DNA of 64,000 bases from Flavobacterium frigidarium DSM 17623 (GCF_000425505.1 NZ_AUDO01000007.1:206756-270755); one strand, 5' to 3'. Shown: positions 34,006 to 43,376, counted from the stretch's first letter. A program made the numbers and translations. The notes: a model not told the origin generated them from the letters alone.

Positions 34006-34228
34006 GTTCTCTCTTTTTAAATTAATATTAATAGTACTACTACTAATGACTATTTGAAAGCCTTAAATTACAAAAACCATAGAAAACAATAGATTAGATT
34101 ACAGCACTTTAACAAACTATTGTGCTATCATAAAATGAAAAAACTGCCGCCCAACAAATAGTTGACTGTCTCTATAGAAACACTTAACAATTTATTAAAC
34201 AGCAGTTTGAACTGTACTTAAAATAAAA

Positions 34229-34861
34229 TTAAATCACAGTAACAAGATCTTCTTTGCTTTTTCTCACTTTAACTAAATTAACAAGCCAATCCTTTGGTGC
34301 ATCTCTATAACCTAATGGTAAAACAACACAACTTCTTAAACCTTTCTCTCTTAAGTTTAAGATTTTGTCTAACTCATCTGGGTCAAAACCTTCGATAGGT
34401 GTTGCATCAACTTCTTCAAAAGCAGCTTGCGCTATTGCCATAGAAAATGCAATGTAAGCTTGTCTAGCAGCATGCTGAAAATTTTCCTCTTCGTCTTTTT
34501 GAGGGTAAGTGCTTAACAACATTTGTCGGTAGTTTTCCCATCCTTCATTTGTAAATCCTCTTTTCTCGTTTGTAAGGTCAAACATGGTGTTAATACGCTC
34601 GGCTGTGTACGTATCCCAAGCAGCAAAAACTAATAAATGCGAACAGTCTGTAATCATTGATTGATTCCAAGCTATAGGTCTAATTTGCTCTTTTACTTCT
34701 TGATTTGTTACCACAAAAATTTCAAACGGTTGTAATCCGCTTGACGTAGGCGCTAGGATTGCAGCCTCTAGAATACGGTCTACTTTTTCTTGAGCTACTT
34801 TCTCTCCGTTCATTGCCTTTGCAGCATAACGCCAGTTTAATCTATCTAATAATGCTTCCAT
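34229..34861 (-). CDS. NAD(P)H-dependent flavin oxidoreductase (nitroreductase family)
   Basis: A 210-residue nitroreductase-fold enzyme, paralogous to the one at 16970-17602. It starts LDRLNWRYAAKAMNGEKV, has the flavin loop LAPTSSGLQPFEIFVV (about 36-51), and ends LRSCVVLPLGYRDAPKDWL then KVRKSKEDLV. It is the last gene of an apparent DoxX-TetR-nitroreductase operon (80-bp gap after the TetR gene), so it is probably under that repressor. Substrates of this family are quinones, nitro compounds and other electron acceptors; the native one is unknown. Confidence 0.9.
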   Translation of the reverse strand: MEALLDRLNWRYAAKAMNGEKVAQEKVDRILEAAILAPTSSGLQPFEIFVVTNQEVKEQIRPIAWNQSMITDCSHLLVFAAWDTYTAERINTMFDLTNEKRGFTNEGWENYRQMLLSTYPQKDEEENFQHAARQAYIAFSMAIAQAAFEEVDATPIEGFDPDELDKILNLREKGLRSCVVLPLGYRDAPKDWLVNLVKVRKSKEDLVTVI

Positions 34862-34941
34862 GTGTATATTTATATTAATTTATTTATTTGTGTATTTGAC
34901 TTGTACTATTTATTTTCGAAAATTAAAATAATTCGTTTCAA

Positions 34942-35529
34942 TTATGATTTGCTTACACTAATACTATCCCAAGCTGCTTGAAAAGCTTCCTCTAAGACAT
35001 CATCATTTAAAGGGTTGATTCCTCTACTCTCCATATTCATTAAAAAGGCCATAGGATAAATACCGTAAGCATACAGTAAGTATGGTGAAAAATCTTTGAG
35101 TATAGCTTGTTTTTGTCCCATCACCCATAAGTCAAATAAGGGATCAAGTGCTCTTAAACCTTCTTGCCTAGTAGCTTCATCAATCATAGGACTATTATCA
35201 CATTGTGATAAAAACGAAGCTTCTTCTTTATATTTCAGCTTATAAGCAGCCATTGCAAACCATATTTTCTTGAAAGTGATGTATACACCTTCCTCAGGAG
35301 TGTGATTTTCGAATGCAGCATTAGCAAAAGCCGTCTTGACATTGAGGTAGAGTTGGTTTACTAAATCTTGCTTACTCTCAAAATACAAGTATATCGTGGC
35401 TGGAGATACCGAAGCTATTTTTGCAACCTTAGCCATAGATGCTCCTTGAATGCCACCGTTAATTACTAAACTCAGTGTCGCTCTTAGCAGTGCCTCTCGT
35501 TTTTCTATACTTTTTTGCAGTAGTGCCAT
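34942..35529 (-). CDS. TetR/AcrR-family transcriptional regulator
   Basis: A 195-residue regulator with an N-terminal HTH (about 10-55): KREALLRATLSLVINGG, then MAKVAKIASVSPATIYLYFE and SKQDLVNQLY. The C-terminal ligand-binding domain is helical with no recognised subfamily. It follows the DoxX gene by 9 nt. Its likely operator is the ATGAACGTTCAT palindrome in the DoxX promoter, giving autoregulation of the three-gene operon. Confidence 0.9.
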   Translation of the reverse strand: MALLQKSIEKREALLRATLSLVINGGIQGASMAKVAKIASVSPATIYLYFESKQDLVNQLYLNVKTAFANAAFENHTPEEGVYITFKKIWFAMAAYKLKYKEEASFLSQCDNSPMIDEATRQEGLRALDPLFDLWVMGQKQAILKDFSPYLLYAYGIYPMAFLMNMESRGINPLNDDVLEEAFQAAWDSISVSKS

Positions 35530-35538
35530 GTCATGTAT

Positions 35539-35919
35539 TTATTTATAAAAAACATTTTTTAGTTTCCAACTTATAGCAATAAATAGCAACTGAATTGGTA
35601 ATCGTATTAAAGCAGCTTCATGACTTCCTATCGCTGGTGTATTAGAAAAAACATCCCAAATATGAATGGGTAAAAAAACCAGCATAAGTAGTAATAGCAA
35701 TAGCGAACCCAATCCTGCCGTATTTTTTATTACCAATAATACTCCTATCGCTATTTCGATAATTCCTGAAACGTAAATGATAGCAGATTTAAATGGTAAA
35801 AAATTTGGAACAAACGGATTATAGAAATCTGTATTTACAAAATGTTGCACGCCTCCGTACACCATAAATGTAGCCATCAGATATCTTATAACCGTCCAAA
35901 ACAATTGCGCTTTACCCAT
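35539..35919 (-). CDS. DoxX-family membrane protein
   Basis: A 126-residue protein with four hydrophobic helices: FWTVIRYLMATFMVYGGVQH, then a loop to AIIYVSGIIEIAIGVLLVI, LGSLLLLLLMLVFLPIHIW, and a final helix. Family members are linked to thiosulfate/quinone or thiol stress in other bacteria. The ATG at 35919 is chosen because the in-frame TTG at 35943 overlaps the -7 box of its own promoter. It is the first gene of a DoxX-TetR-nitroreductase operon. Confidence 0.82.
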   Translation of the reverse strand: MGKAQLFWTVIRYLMATFMVYGGVQHFVNTDFYNPFVPNFLPFKSAIIYVSGIIEIAIGVLLVIKNTAGLGSLLLLLLMLVFLPIHIWDVFSNTPAIGSHEAALIRLPIQLLFIAISWKLKNVFYK

Positions 35920-35940
35920 TTCCTTTCTATTTTTAAGAGA

Positions 35941-35972
35941 CAAAAATACAATAAAAAAGAATGAACGTTCAT
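35941..35972 (-). promoter_or_regulatory. Promoter and TetR operator of the DoxX operon
   Basis: On the minus strand a perfect -7 box TATTTTTG (35948 to 35941) lies downstream of a 12-bp perfect palindrome ATGAACGTTCAT (35961-35972) in the promoter spacer. The expected leader is about 16-20 nt. A second inverted repeat (TTAAC / GTTAA, about 35978-35991) lies further upstream. Confidence 0.7.
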
Positions 35973-36229
35973 AAATTTAACGTTTGTTAACCATTAATGA
36001 TGACTTGCCAATATGGTACAAGTTCCCAATTTTAAATAAATACCCAATGTAATTAGTACAATACACTCTTAAAGCCAGTGATTACTGCTGGTACCACTAT
36101 CAGTTTACTATTCAAATAAAGATTAATAATTGCAGATATAAAAATCGTAATCGATTAATAAAGTTGTTCAAATCATAAAATAAAAGGCTAAGAATAAAAA
36201 ACATAAGTTAATATTGTGTTAATTTTAAA

Positions 36230-36267
36230 TTAAACAACCGTTTAATTTAAACAGTTGTTTAATTTTG
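36230..36267 (+). promoter_or_regulatory. Tandem TetR operators and promoter of the efflux operon
   Basis: Two palindromes of form TTAAAC-N4-GTTTAA (36230-36245 and 36247-36262), centres 17 bp apart, run into a perfect -7 box TAATTTTG (36260-36267). The expected leader before the ATG at 36285 is about 13 nt. Confidence 0.75.
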
Positions 36268-36284
36268 TATAGTAAATTAATACT

Positions 36285-36917
36285 ATGTCTAATACAACTG
36301 ATTTAAACGATAAGCAAATTCAAATTCTCCATGTAGCAGAAACGCTATTTGCAGATAAGGGTTTTGACGGAACATCAATTAGAACAATTGCAAAGGAAGC
36401 CAAGATTAATATTGCTATGGTTTCTTACTATTTTGGATCTAAAGAGCGTTTATTAGAATCGTTGATTCTATATCGCACCAAGGATTTAAAAGAATCAATT
36501 GGTAGCCTTGTTACTGATGATAGTCCCCCATTAGAAAAAATAAATAAGCTTATTACGATCTACATCCATCAAATTAATGCTAACAAAGGTATTTACCGAA
36601 TCTTGCACTTTGAGATCGCTACCAAGAAAAGAGATTTGAACCTAAAAGCATTTACTGAATTAAGAAGAGGGAATTTAAAAACCTTAGCATTAATTATAGA
36701 AGAGGGACAAAAAGCGGGCGTTTTTCAAAAAGAAATTGCTGTTGATTTATTGACACCAACAATCTTGGGCACCTTTTTCCATTTTCACATGAACAAGGCG
36801 TACTTCGTAGACCTACTAAAGCTACATACTGATGAATTATACGAGAATTATATATTAACCAACCTTACAAAACACATTCAACAAACAATAAAAGCACTTC
36901 TTATATATGAAAGTTAG
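36285..36917 (+). CDS. TetR/AcrR-family repressor of the efflux operon
   Basis: A 210-residue regulator with a clear HTH: IQILHVAETLFADKGFDGTS, IRTIAKEAKINIAMVSYYFG and SKERLLESLI (about 10-58). The C-terminal domain resembles the CecR/YbiH-like group. The last 11 nt overlap the TolC-family gene, so the two are translationally coupled. Two tandem operators cover its promoter, pointing to autorepression of the whole four-gene operon with release by a pump substrate. Confidence 0.92.
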   Translation: MSNTTDLNDKQIQILHVAETLFADKGFDGTSIRTIAKEAKINIAMVSYYFGSKERLLESLILYRTKDLKESIGSLVTDDSPPLEKINKLITIYIHQINANKGIYRILHFEIATKKRDLNLKAFTELRRGNLKTLALIIEEGQKAGVFQKEIAVDLLTPTILGTFFHFHMNKAYFVDLLKLHTDELYENYILTNLTKHIQQTIKALLIYES

Positions 36918-38241
36918 TCAATTAATGCTTTTCGGAGTATTCCTTATGGGAGCCTCCGCAGTACAAGCACAAGAAAAATCTAGTTTAACATTGAACGAGG
37001 CAATACATTTAGCTTGGGAACAAAGTGCCCAAGTTTCTTTAGCAGAGAGCAAAGTAGTAACTAAGAAACAAGAGTTAAGAACGGTAAAGAACAATAGCTA
37101 CCCTGATTTCAAAATCTCAGGGCAGTACCAACGTCTTACTGATGCCGATATCAATTTTAAACTCAACAACAGCGATGGAAGTACATCTATAACAGATGCT
37201 CCTAGTGTGAACCAATTAATGGTGGGACAAGTGAATGCTAGCCTACCTTTATTTGCAGGTTTTAAAATACAAAATAGCATCAAAGCTTCTTCTAATTTAT
37301 ATGCTGCCGAAAGTGCAAATGCACTGCAAACTAAAGAGAATGTGGCGATGCAAGTGGTTGATTTATATGCAAGCATGTATAAAGCTGAAAAAACGGTAGA
37401 ACTTTTAAAAGAAAATCAAAAGAGTGCAGAGCAACGTGTAACTGATTTTATCGAATTAGAGAAAAACGGAATCATTCCTCGTAATGATTTACTTAAAGCA
37501 CAACTGCAAGCTTCGAATGTAAAATTGTCTCTAGCCAAAGCGACTAAGGATCTTAATATTATCAATTATCAATTGATTACACTATTGAAATTAGACGATA
37601 CAACAAAATTGACAATTAGAGAAAGTGATTTTGTTAATTTCCAAATGAACAACATCCCTACATCTGATGAAGTAGCTGTTGCAAATAGACAAGATCTTGA
37701 GGCAGTGCGTTTGCAAGAAAAAGCAAGTTTAGATTATGTGAAGGTTGCAAAAAGTGGGTACTATCCAGCAATATCATTAGTAGGAGGTTATACTGCGATT
37801 GATCTTAAAAATGTGATTACAGTACAAAATGCAATGAATATAGGAGTGGGACTTTCATATGACTTAAGCGGAATTTTAAAAAATAACGCTACCGTAAAAG
37901 TTGCCGAAAGCAAAGCTGACGAATTAAAAAAGCATGAAGAGCTACTTACAGAACAAATTAAAATTGAAGTTCAAAAAGCTATTGAAGATTATGACTTGGC
38001 TTTAAAACAAGATATTGTTTACAACCAAGCTGTGGAACAAGCATCAGAAAATTACCGAATTTTAAAAGATAAGTATGACAACGGACTGTCTGACACTAAT
38101 GACTTATTAGAAGCAGATGTTGATCAATTAGAATCAAGCATTAACAAAGCGCTGTCTAAAGCCAATGTTATTCAAAAATATTACGAATTGCTTACTGTAA
38201 GCGGACAATTAAATCAAACCTTCAACCTTTCAAAAATATAA
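36907..38241 (+). CDS. TolC-family outer-membrane efflux protein
   Basis: A 444-residue protein with a signal peptide (MKVSQLMLFGVFLMGASAVQ, cut after AQA/Q). It has the TolC repeat pattern of long coiled-coil helices and beta strands: LTLNEAIHLAWEQSAQVSLAE at the N-terminus and KDKYDNGLSDTNDLLEADVD near 393-412, the typical second-repeat motif. It forms the outer-membrane duct for the HlyD/MFS pair that follows. It overlaps the TetR gene by 11 nt, and the next gene starts 11 nt later. Confidence 0.93.
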   Translation: MKVSQLMLFGVFLMGASAVQAQEKSSLTLNEAIHLAWEQSAQVSLAESKVVTKKQELRTVKNNSYPDFKISGQYQRLTDADINFKLNNSDGSTSITDAPSVNQLMVGQVNASLPLFAGFKIQNSIKASSNLYAAESANALQTKENVAMQVVDLYASMYKAEKTVELLKENQKSAEQRVTDFIELEKNGIIPRNDLLKAQLQASNVKLSLAKATKDLNIINYQLITLLKLDDTTKLTIRESDFVNFQMNNIPTSDEVAVANRQDLEAVRLQEKASLDYVKVAKSGYYPAISLVGGYTAIDLKNVITVQNAMNIGVGLSYDLSGILKNNATVKVAESKADELKKHEELLTEQIKIEVQKAIEDYDLALKQDIVYNQAVEQASENYRILKDKYDNGLSDTNDLLEADVDQLESSINKALSKANVIQKYYELLTVSGQLNQTFNLSKI

Positions 38242-38252
38242 TCAGCATTAAG

Positions 38253-39332
38253 ATGGAAAAGAAAAAAACAAATAAAAAATTTATCATAATCATTGTTTCC
38301 CTAGTGTTAGTAGGTGTAGTATATGGTTCATACAAATACATTCACTCTTTATCACATGAAACTACTGATGATGCTCAAGTAGAAAAAAACATGAACCCTA
38401 TTATTCCTAGAGTTTCAGGTTATGTTTCTAAAGTTTATATAAAAGATAATGATTTTGTAAAAAAAGGAGATACTTTATTTACAATTGACAAACAAGATTA
38501 CAAGTTAAAAATTGATGAGGCAAAAGCGGCATTGGCGGCAGCCGAAGGTAGTTATGAGGTTTCAAAAGCAGATGTAGCAAGCGTTTCTTCTAGCGTATCT
38601 GTATCTAATGCTAATGCTAGATCAGCATCAGGAAATATCGAAACGGCAAAAATTAGATTAGGAAGAGCAGCAAGTGATTTTGCACGCTACGAAAACCTAT
38701 ACAAATCACATACAATTACAAAACAACAATATGAACAAGCACTAGCTGCTAAGCAAGAGGCAGAAAGCCAAGTTCGTATTTTACAACAACAAGAAAAAGC
38801 AAGTAGTTACCAAACATCTGTAATCAAAGCAAAAGGTAATGTTACTAGCAAACAAATTGATGTTGCTGCTGCAAATATTAAAAGAGCACAAGCCATGCTT
38901 GAAACTGCAGAACTTAATTTGTCATATACAGTGGTTACAGCTGCAATTGACGGTCAAGTTTCAAAAATTGATATTCAGCCAGGTCAATTAGTACAATCAG
39001 GTCAATCTCTATTTTACATTATCAATAACAATGAAGCTTGGATTATAGCCAATTTTAAAGAGACACAATTGAACAAAATGGTTGCAGGACAAGTAGTGAC
39101 CATTAAAGTTGACGCTTACCCTGATTATGAATTTAAAGGAACACTTACTTCATTTTCTCCAGCGACAGGATCTCGTTTTTCAATCTTGCCTCCTGATAAT
39201 GCTACTGGTAACTTCGTAAAAACAATACAACGTTTACCAGTGAAAATTAGTATTGACGCTGACAATGATGTAGATAAAATAAAATTATTGCGTCCAGGTA
39301 TGAATGTGGATGTCGATGTACATATAAAATAA
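38253..39332 (+). CDS. HlyD-family membrane-fusion protein (EmrA-like)
   Basis: A 359-residue periplasmic adaptor with one N-terminal membrane anchor (about 9-28). The biotinyl-lipoyl halves are VEKNMNPIIPRVSGYVSKVY (about 43-62) and VVTAAIDGQVSKIDIQPG (about 228-245). A long Ala/Gln-rich alpha-helical hairpin lies between them (about 85-215). It ends in a beta-barrel domain (LRPGMNVDVDVHIK). It bridges the MFS pump and TolC, and starts one nucleotide before the MFS gene in a compact operon. Confidence 0.93.
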   Translation: MEKKKTNKKFIIIIVSLVLVGVVYGSYKYIHSLSHETTDDAQVEKNMNPIIPRVSGYVSKVYIKDNDFVKKGDTLFTIDKQDYKLKIDEAKAALAAAEGSYEVSKADVASVSSSVSVSNANARSASGNIETAKIRLGRAASDFARYENLYKSHTITKQQYEQALAAKQEAESQVRILQQQEKASSYQTSVIKAKGNVTSKQIDVAAANIKRAQAMLETAELNLSYTVVTAAIDGQVSKIDIQPGQLVQSGQSLFYIINNNEAWIIANFKETQLNKMVAGQVVTIKVDAYPDYEFKGTLTSFSPATGSRFSILPPDNATGNFVKTIQRLPVKISIDADNDVDKIKLLRPGMNVDVDVHIK

Positions 39333-39333
39333 A

Positions 39334-40920
39334 ATGGAACAAGCACAAGGACAAGACGATTTAGTAGAATATGGCTTTAGAAGGGTTATTATTACAATTA
39401 CTGCAGTACTTTGTGCACTGTTAGAAATTGTAGATACCACTATTGTCAATGTTGCGCTAACTAACATGAGAGGAAGTCTTGGGGCTACACTTACTGATGT
39501 TGCATGGGTTATTACTGCTTATGCTATTGCAAATGTAATTGTAATCCCTATGACGAGCTGGTTGTCACAACAATTTGGTAGACGTAATTACTTCGCTGTT
39601 TCAATTATCATATTTACAGTAGCTTCCTTTTTATGTGGAAATGCTACAAATATATGGGAGTTAGTCGCTTTTAGATTTATACAAGGATTAGGTGGTGGTG
39701 CCTTACTAGTTACTGCACAAACCATCATTACTGAGAGTTATCCTATTGCAAAACGTGGTATGGCGCAAGCGATCTACGGTATGGGAGTAATTGTTGGACC
39801 TACATTGGGACCGCCGTTAGGAGGGTATCTAGTTGATAATTTCTCTTGGCCATACATTTTCTATATCAACATTCCTTTAGGAATTATTGCTACCCTTTTA
39901 ACGCTAAGTTTTGTTAGAAGTCCAAAATACGGAGAGAAATTAAAATCCAACCAAGTTGACTGGTACGGAATCATTTTATTAGCAACATTTATTGGTTCGT
40001 TACAATTCGTTTTAGAACACGGGCAGCAAGATGACTGGTTCAACAACAGTACAATAGTTATTTTAAGTGTGATGTCCCTATTTGGATTTATCTTATTTAT
40101 ATGGAGGCAACTTGTTTACAAGTATCCTATTGTAAACTTAAGTGTGCTTAAAGATGGAAATCTTCGAATAGGAACCGTGATGAGTTTTATCTTAGGTTTT
40201 GGATTGTATGGATCAACATTAATTATCCCTATTTACACACAATCCATTTTAGGATGGACCGCAACAGATGCTGGTTTACTATTAATTCCTGGTTCGATTA
40301 CAACCGCTTTCATGATGCCAATTATTGGTAACTTAATTCAAAAAGGTGTTCCGCAAGGATACATGGTGGGTAGTGGTTTCTTAGTGTTTTTCATTTTTAC
40401 CTACATGATGCGCGATGCGATGACACCCGATACTGGAGTAGAACATTTATACTGGTCTCTAATTTTAAGAGGTGTTGGTCTAGGACTTTTATTTGTACCT
40501 ATTACAACGCTGTCACTCTCTACCCTATCTGGTAAAAATATTGGTGAAGGTGCTGCCTTTACAGGAATGATGAGACAACTTGGAGGTTCATTTGGTATTG
40601 CAATTATTACTACTTTTATCACACGTTTTAGTCAAGAGCACCGTGTTAATCTAGTTGCTAATCTAAATGGAAGTAAGTTCCAAGTTCAAGAACGCATTCA
40701 GCAATTGCAACAGGGATTTATGTCTAAAGGTTTCACTACAAATGAAGCTTTAAAGAAAGCCTATCAAGCCCTTGATTATTCTGTAATGAAGCAAAGCACA
40801 GTGTTATCTTATATGGATATTTTCAGTTACTTAGGAATAATGTTTCTATGCTGTATTCCTATTGTTTTCTTCATTAAAAAAGGAAAAAACAAAGTTAATC
40901 CTGCTGATGCCATGCATTAA
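39334..40920 (+). CDS. DHA2-family MFS drug-efflux transporter (EmrB-like)
   Basis: A 528-residue proton-drug antiporter with about 14 membrane helices. Family motifs are LEIVDTTIVNVALTNM in TM1, WLSQQFGRRNYF (motif A), RFIQGLGGGALLVTAQTII and GPTLGPPLGGYL (antiporter motif C). It is the inner-membrane pump of the TetR-TolC-HlyD-MFS tripartite system that expels hydrophobic drugs or bile-like compounds. Substrate range is not readable from the sequence. A strong bidirectional terminator follows. Confidence 0.94.
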   Translation: MEQAQGQDDLVEYGFRRVIITITAVLCALLEIVDTTIVNVALTNMRGSLGATLTDVAWVITAYAIANVIVIPMTSWLSQQFGRRNYFAVSIIIFTVASFLCGNATNIWELVAFRFIQGLGGGALLVTAQTIITESYPIAKRGMAQAIYGMGVIVGPTLGPPLGGYLVDNFSWPYIFYINIPLGIIATLLTLSFVRSPKYGEKLKSNQVDWYGIILLATFIGSLQFVLEHGQQDDWFNNSTIVILSVMSLFGFILFIWRQLVYKYPIVNLSVLKDGNLRIGTVMSFILGFGLYGSTLIIPIYTQSILGWTATDAGLLLIPGSITTAFMMPIIGNLIQKGVPQGYMVGSGFLVFFIFTYMMRDAMTPDTGVEHLYWSLILRGVGLGLLFVPITTLSLSTLSGKNIGEGAAFTGMMRQLGGSFGIAIITTFITRFSQEHRVNLVANLNGSKFQVQERIQQLQQGFMSKGFTTNEALKKAYQALDYSVMKQSTVLSYMDIFSYLGIMFLCCIPIVFFIKKGKNKVNPADAMH

Positions 40921-40932
40921 TATAAAACTAAG

Positions 40933-40967
40933 AACGCCGACAAACTTTAAAGTATGTCGGCGTTTTT
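40933..40967. terminator. Bidirectional terminator
   Basis: A 10-bp GC-rich perfect stem AACGCCGACA (40933-40942) with TGTCGGCGTT (40955-40964), T/A flanks, between the converging MFS gene and yaaA. Confidence 0.9.
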
Positions 40968-40987
40968 ATTATGTTCACAGTTTTAAA

Positions 40988-41746
40988 TTATCTTGTAAAA
41001 ACTAAATGGTTATCTTTAGATAAATTGGCGTCAAATTGATAACCATCATAATTAAAACCTTTTAAATCATCGATTGTTTTAGCATTAGTATCAACGATAT
41101 AACGCACCATCATTCCTCTTGCTTTCTTTGCATAAAAACTTATGATTTTTAATTTCCCGTCTTTGTAATCTTTGAAATCTGGCGTGATTACTGGTACTTT
41201 TAATTTCTTTACATCTACTGCCGAGAAGTATTCATTACTCGCTAAATTGACAAATAGTTCGTCGTCAGCTAATTCTTTATTCAAACTTTTGGTGATCGAA
41301 TCCTTCCAAAATTCATATAAATTCCCCGCCTCCCCTATTGGTAATTTTGTACCCATCTCTAAACGATATGCCTGCATCAAATCTAATGGTTTCAAAATAC
41401 CGTACAAACCTGATAATATTCTTAATTGATCTTGTACTACATCAATTTTAGAAACCGGAATCGTATAAGCGTCGAGCCCAGTGTAAACATCACCATCAAA
41501 TGTATAAATTGCTGGTCGCGCATTATCAGTGGTAAAAGGCGTTTTCCAATCTTTATTTCGCTCCCAATTCAAATCAGCTAATTTATCAGAGATGTGCATT
41601 AATTTAGACAATTCTTTGGGAGATTTTTGCTTTAATTCCTTTTGAATTTGTCTTGATTCTTTTAAAAATAACGCTTCTGTATGCTTTTTTGTTGGCAATT
41701 CTTTTTCAAATTCAAGGGATTTTGCTGGCGATATAACGATTTTCAT
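40988..41746 (-). CDS. yaaA: Peroxide stress protein YaaA
   Basis: A 252-residue member of the YaaA/DUF328 family, starting MKIVISPAKSLEFEKELP, with DNARPAIYTFDGDVYTGLDA (about 74-93), LRILSGLYGILKPLDLMQAYRLEMGT in two parts, and KARGMMVRYIVD near the C-terminus. In E. coli the protein binds DNA and limits free iron during H2O2 stress. The gene stands alone with a -7 box TATTTTTG (41785 to 41778 on the minus strand). Confidence 0.94.
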   Translation of the reverse strand: MKIVISPAKSLEFEKELPTKKHTEALFLKESRQIQKELKQKSPKELSKLMHISDKLADLNWERNKDWKTPFTTDNARPAIYTFDGDVYTGLDAYTIPVSKIDVVQDQLRILSGLYGILKPLDLMQAYRLEMGTKLPIGEAGNLYEFWKDSITKSLNKELADDELFVNLASNEYFSAVDVKKLKVPVITPDFKDYKDGKLKIISFYAKKARGMMVRYIVDTNAKTIDDLKGFNYDGYQFDANLSKDNHLVFTR

Positions 41747-41777
41747 AGTGATGATCTTTCTGGTTTCTTAATAATAT

Positions 41778-41785
41778 CAAAAATA
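41778..41785 (-). promoter_or_regulatory. -7 box of yaaA
   Basis: TATTTTTG on the minus strand, a perfect TAnnTTTG, about 32 bp before the ATG. No exact TTG lies at the expected -33 distance. Confidence 0.5.
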
Positions 41786-42196
41786 CAAATTGTAAACTAT
41801 AAATGATGGTAACCAAATTGAATTATGTGATGAACAAATAAGATTTCTATATTATTGTGTTTTCATAGTTCTCGCTTTCGCAAAAGATAATAAGACAAGA
41901 TTGCAATTTCTATTATGTTGACTTTCCATTTTTTTTTCGAAAGAACTAAAAAATTTAAAATTGAGATAAAAATCATTCAAATAAAACTATCGGTGAAGTC
42001 ACTCAAGCTTCCGCAAAAGCAAGACTTAACAACCAAAAATGCGGTTTATATTAACAAACAATTAGGGATAAAAAAAACTGTGTTTCTTACCTTTGTACTA
42101 TATAAATTCTCGAGACTTTTTAGCGTTTAATTTCCAATTTTAATTAGATTTTAAAATAAAAATGTTTTTGCAAATATTCACTTAGAATCAAGACTT
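41786..42196. other. Intergenic region before the LLM oxidoreductase gene
   Basis: AT-rich. A 71-codon open frame (41915-42130) has low complexity (Lys, Phe, Ile) and contains a perfect -7 box TACCTTTG (42088-42095), so it is taken as non-coding. That box implies a leader of about 95 nt for the next gene. Nothing else is visible. Confidence 0.5.
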
Positions 42197-43189
42197 ATGA
42201 AAAATAATTTCAATAATATACCCCTATCCATACTAGATTTAGCTGTCGTTTTAGCAGAAAAAACCCCTTTACAAACTTTCAAAAATAGTGTGGCCTTAGC
42301 ACAAAAAGCAGAATCACTAGATTATAAAAGATTTTGGTTGTCAGAGCATCATAATATGCCACACATTGTGAGTTCGGCAACGTCAATTTTAATCGGCCAC
42401 ATAGCAGAACATACAAAAAAAATTAGGGTAGGATCTGGAGGCATTATGCTTCCTAATCACGCTCCGTTAATTATTGCTGAGCAATTTGGAACATTAGCCA
42501 CACTATTTCCAGGTCGTATCGATTTAGGCTTAGGAAGAGCGCCTGGAACAGATCAATTAACTGCTAAAGCACTGCAAAGAAACGATCAAGCTGCTTATGA
42601 ATTTCCTAATACAGTATTAGAATTACAAGAATATTTATCAATAGAAAATAGCGACGCAGCAGTTCGAGCGATTCCGGGAGAAGGATTAGATATCCCAATC
42701 TGGATTTTAGGGTCAAGCACAGATAGTGCAAGACTTGCTGCATCATTAGGATTACCGTATGCTTTTGCTAGTCATTTTGCTCCGCAGCAACTCATGCAAG
42801 CACTTGCTATTTACAGAGCTAATTTTAAACCTTCACAATATTTAAAGGAACCGTATGTTCTAGCATGTGTCAACGTGACTGCAGCAGAAACGAGTGAAGA
42901 GGCGAGCGCACTTGCAACCTCAATGGAAAAAGTGTTTTTAGGTATTTTAACTAATAATAGAAAACCATTACAACCTGCAGATCCTAATTTTAGAGTTCCT
43001 GAAGAAGCAAAACAAGTAATGCAACAGTTTTTACACTACTCCTTTGTAGGTGATCCTTCAGAAATTAAATCTCAGTTAGAAGATTTTGTTGCAGAAACTA
43101 ATGTGGACGAATTAATGGTAGTATCGCACATTTATGATTTTGATGCGCGTTTAAGATCTTACGAAATCATCAAGGAAGCTCAACAGTAA
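42197..43189 (+). CDS. LLM-class flavin-dependent monooxygenase
   Basis: A 330-residue luciferase-like TIM-barrel oxidoreductase using reduced FMN. Features are IPLSILDLAVVLAEKTPLQT (about 7-26), YKRFWLSEHHNMPHI, GSGGIMLPNHAPLIIAEQFG, RIDLGLGRAPGTDQ and IWILGSSTDSARLAASLGLP. It belongs to the group with the SILDLA-type N-terminus common in many bacteria, whose substrates are mostly unknown. It is monocistronic and followed by a long-stem terminator. Confidence 0.92.
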   Translation: MKNNFNNIPLSILDLAVVLAEKTPLQTFKNSVALAQKAESLDYKRFWLSEHHNMPHIVSSATSILIGHIAEHTKKIRVGSGGIMLPNHAPLIIAEQFGTLATLFPGRIDLGLGRAPGTDQLTAKALQRNDQAAYEFPNTVLELQEYLSIENSDAAVRAIPGEGLDIPIWILGSSTDSARLAASLGLPYAFASHFAPQQLMQALAIYRANFKPSQYLKEPYVLACVNVTAAETSEEASALATSMEKVFLGILTNNRKPLQPADPNFRVPEEAKQVMQQFLHYSFVGDPSEIKSQLEDFVAETNVDELMVVSHIYDFDARLRSYEIIKEAQQ

Positions 43190-43240
43190 TAGTTTGCCAA
43201 AGTAGCACTATTTATCTTTTACTTGATGGCTATTTAAATT

Positions 43241-43309
43241 AAGCGCAATAACATTTGTAATGTACATTTTTTCATAGGTGTATTATTTCAAATGTTATTG
43301 CGCTTTTTA
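43241..43309. terminator. Long-stem terminator
   Basis: A 17-bp perfect stem (43241-43257 with 43289-43305; core GCGCAATAACATTTG) with a 31-nt loop, then TTTTTAT. Confidence 0.85.
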
Positions 43310-43376
43310 TATGATTTTATAACAAGTTTACGGTAATAATTACTGTTTTAAGGAGGTAACTTCCTAACATTTTACC

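Noticed and set aside
35920..35943. In-frame TTG start for the DoxX gene at 35943
   Set aside because: The TTG overlaps a perfect minus-strand -7 box, and the conserved helix starts just after the ATG at 35919.
41915..42130. 71-codon open frame before the LLM oxidoreductase gene
   Set aside because: Low-complexity Lys/Ile/Phe composition, no family resemblance, and it contains a perfect promoter -7 box near its end.
43351..43365. AGGAGGTAACTTCCT resembling a Shine-Dalgarno sequence
   Set aside because: The nhaA start is more than 100 bp downstream, and this phylum generally lacks such ribosome sites. It is more likely a dyad upstream of the -7 box.
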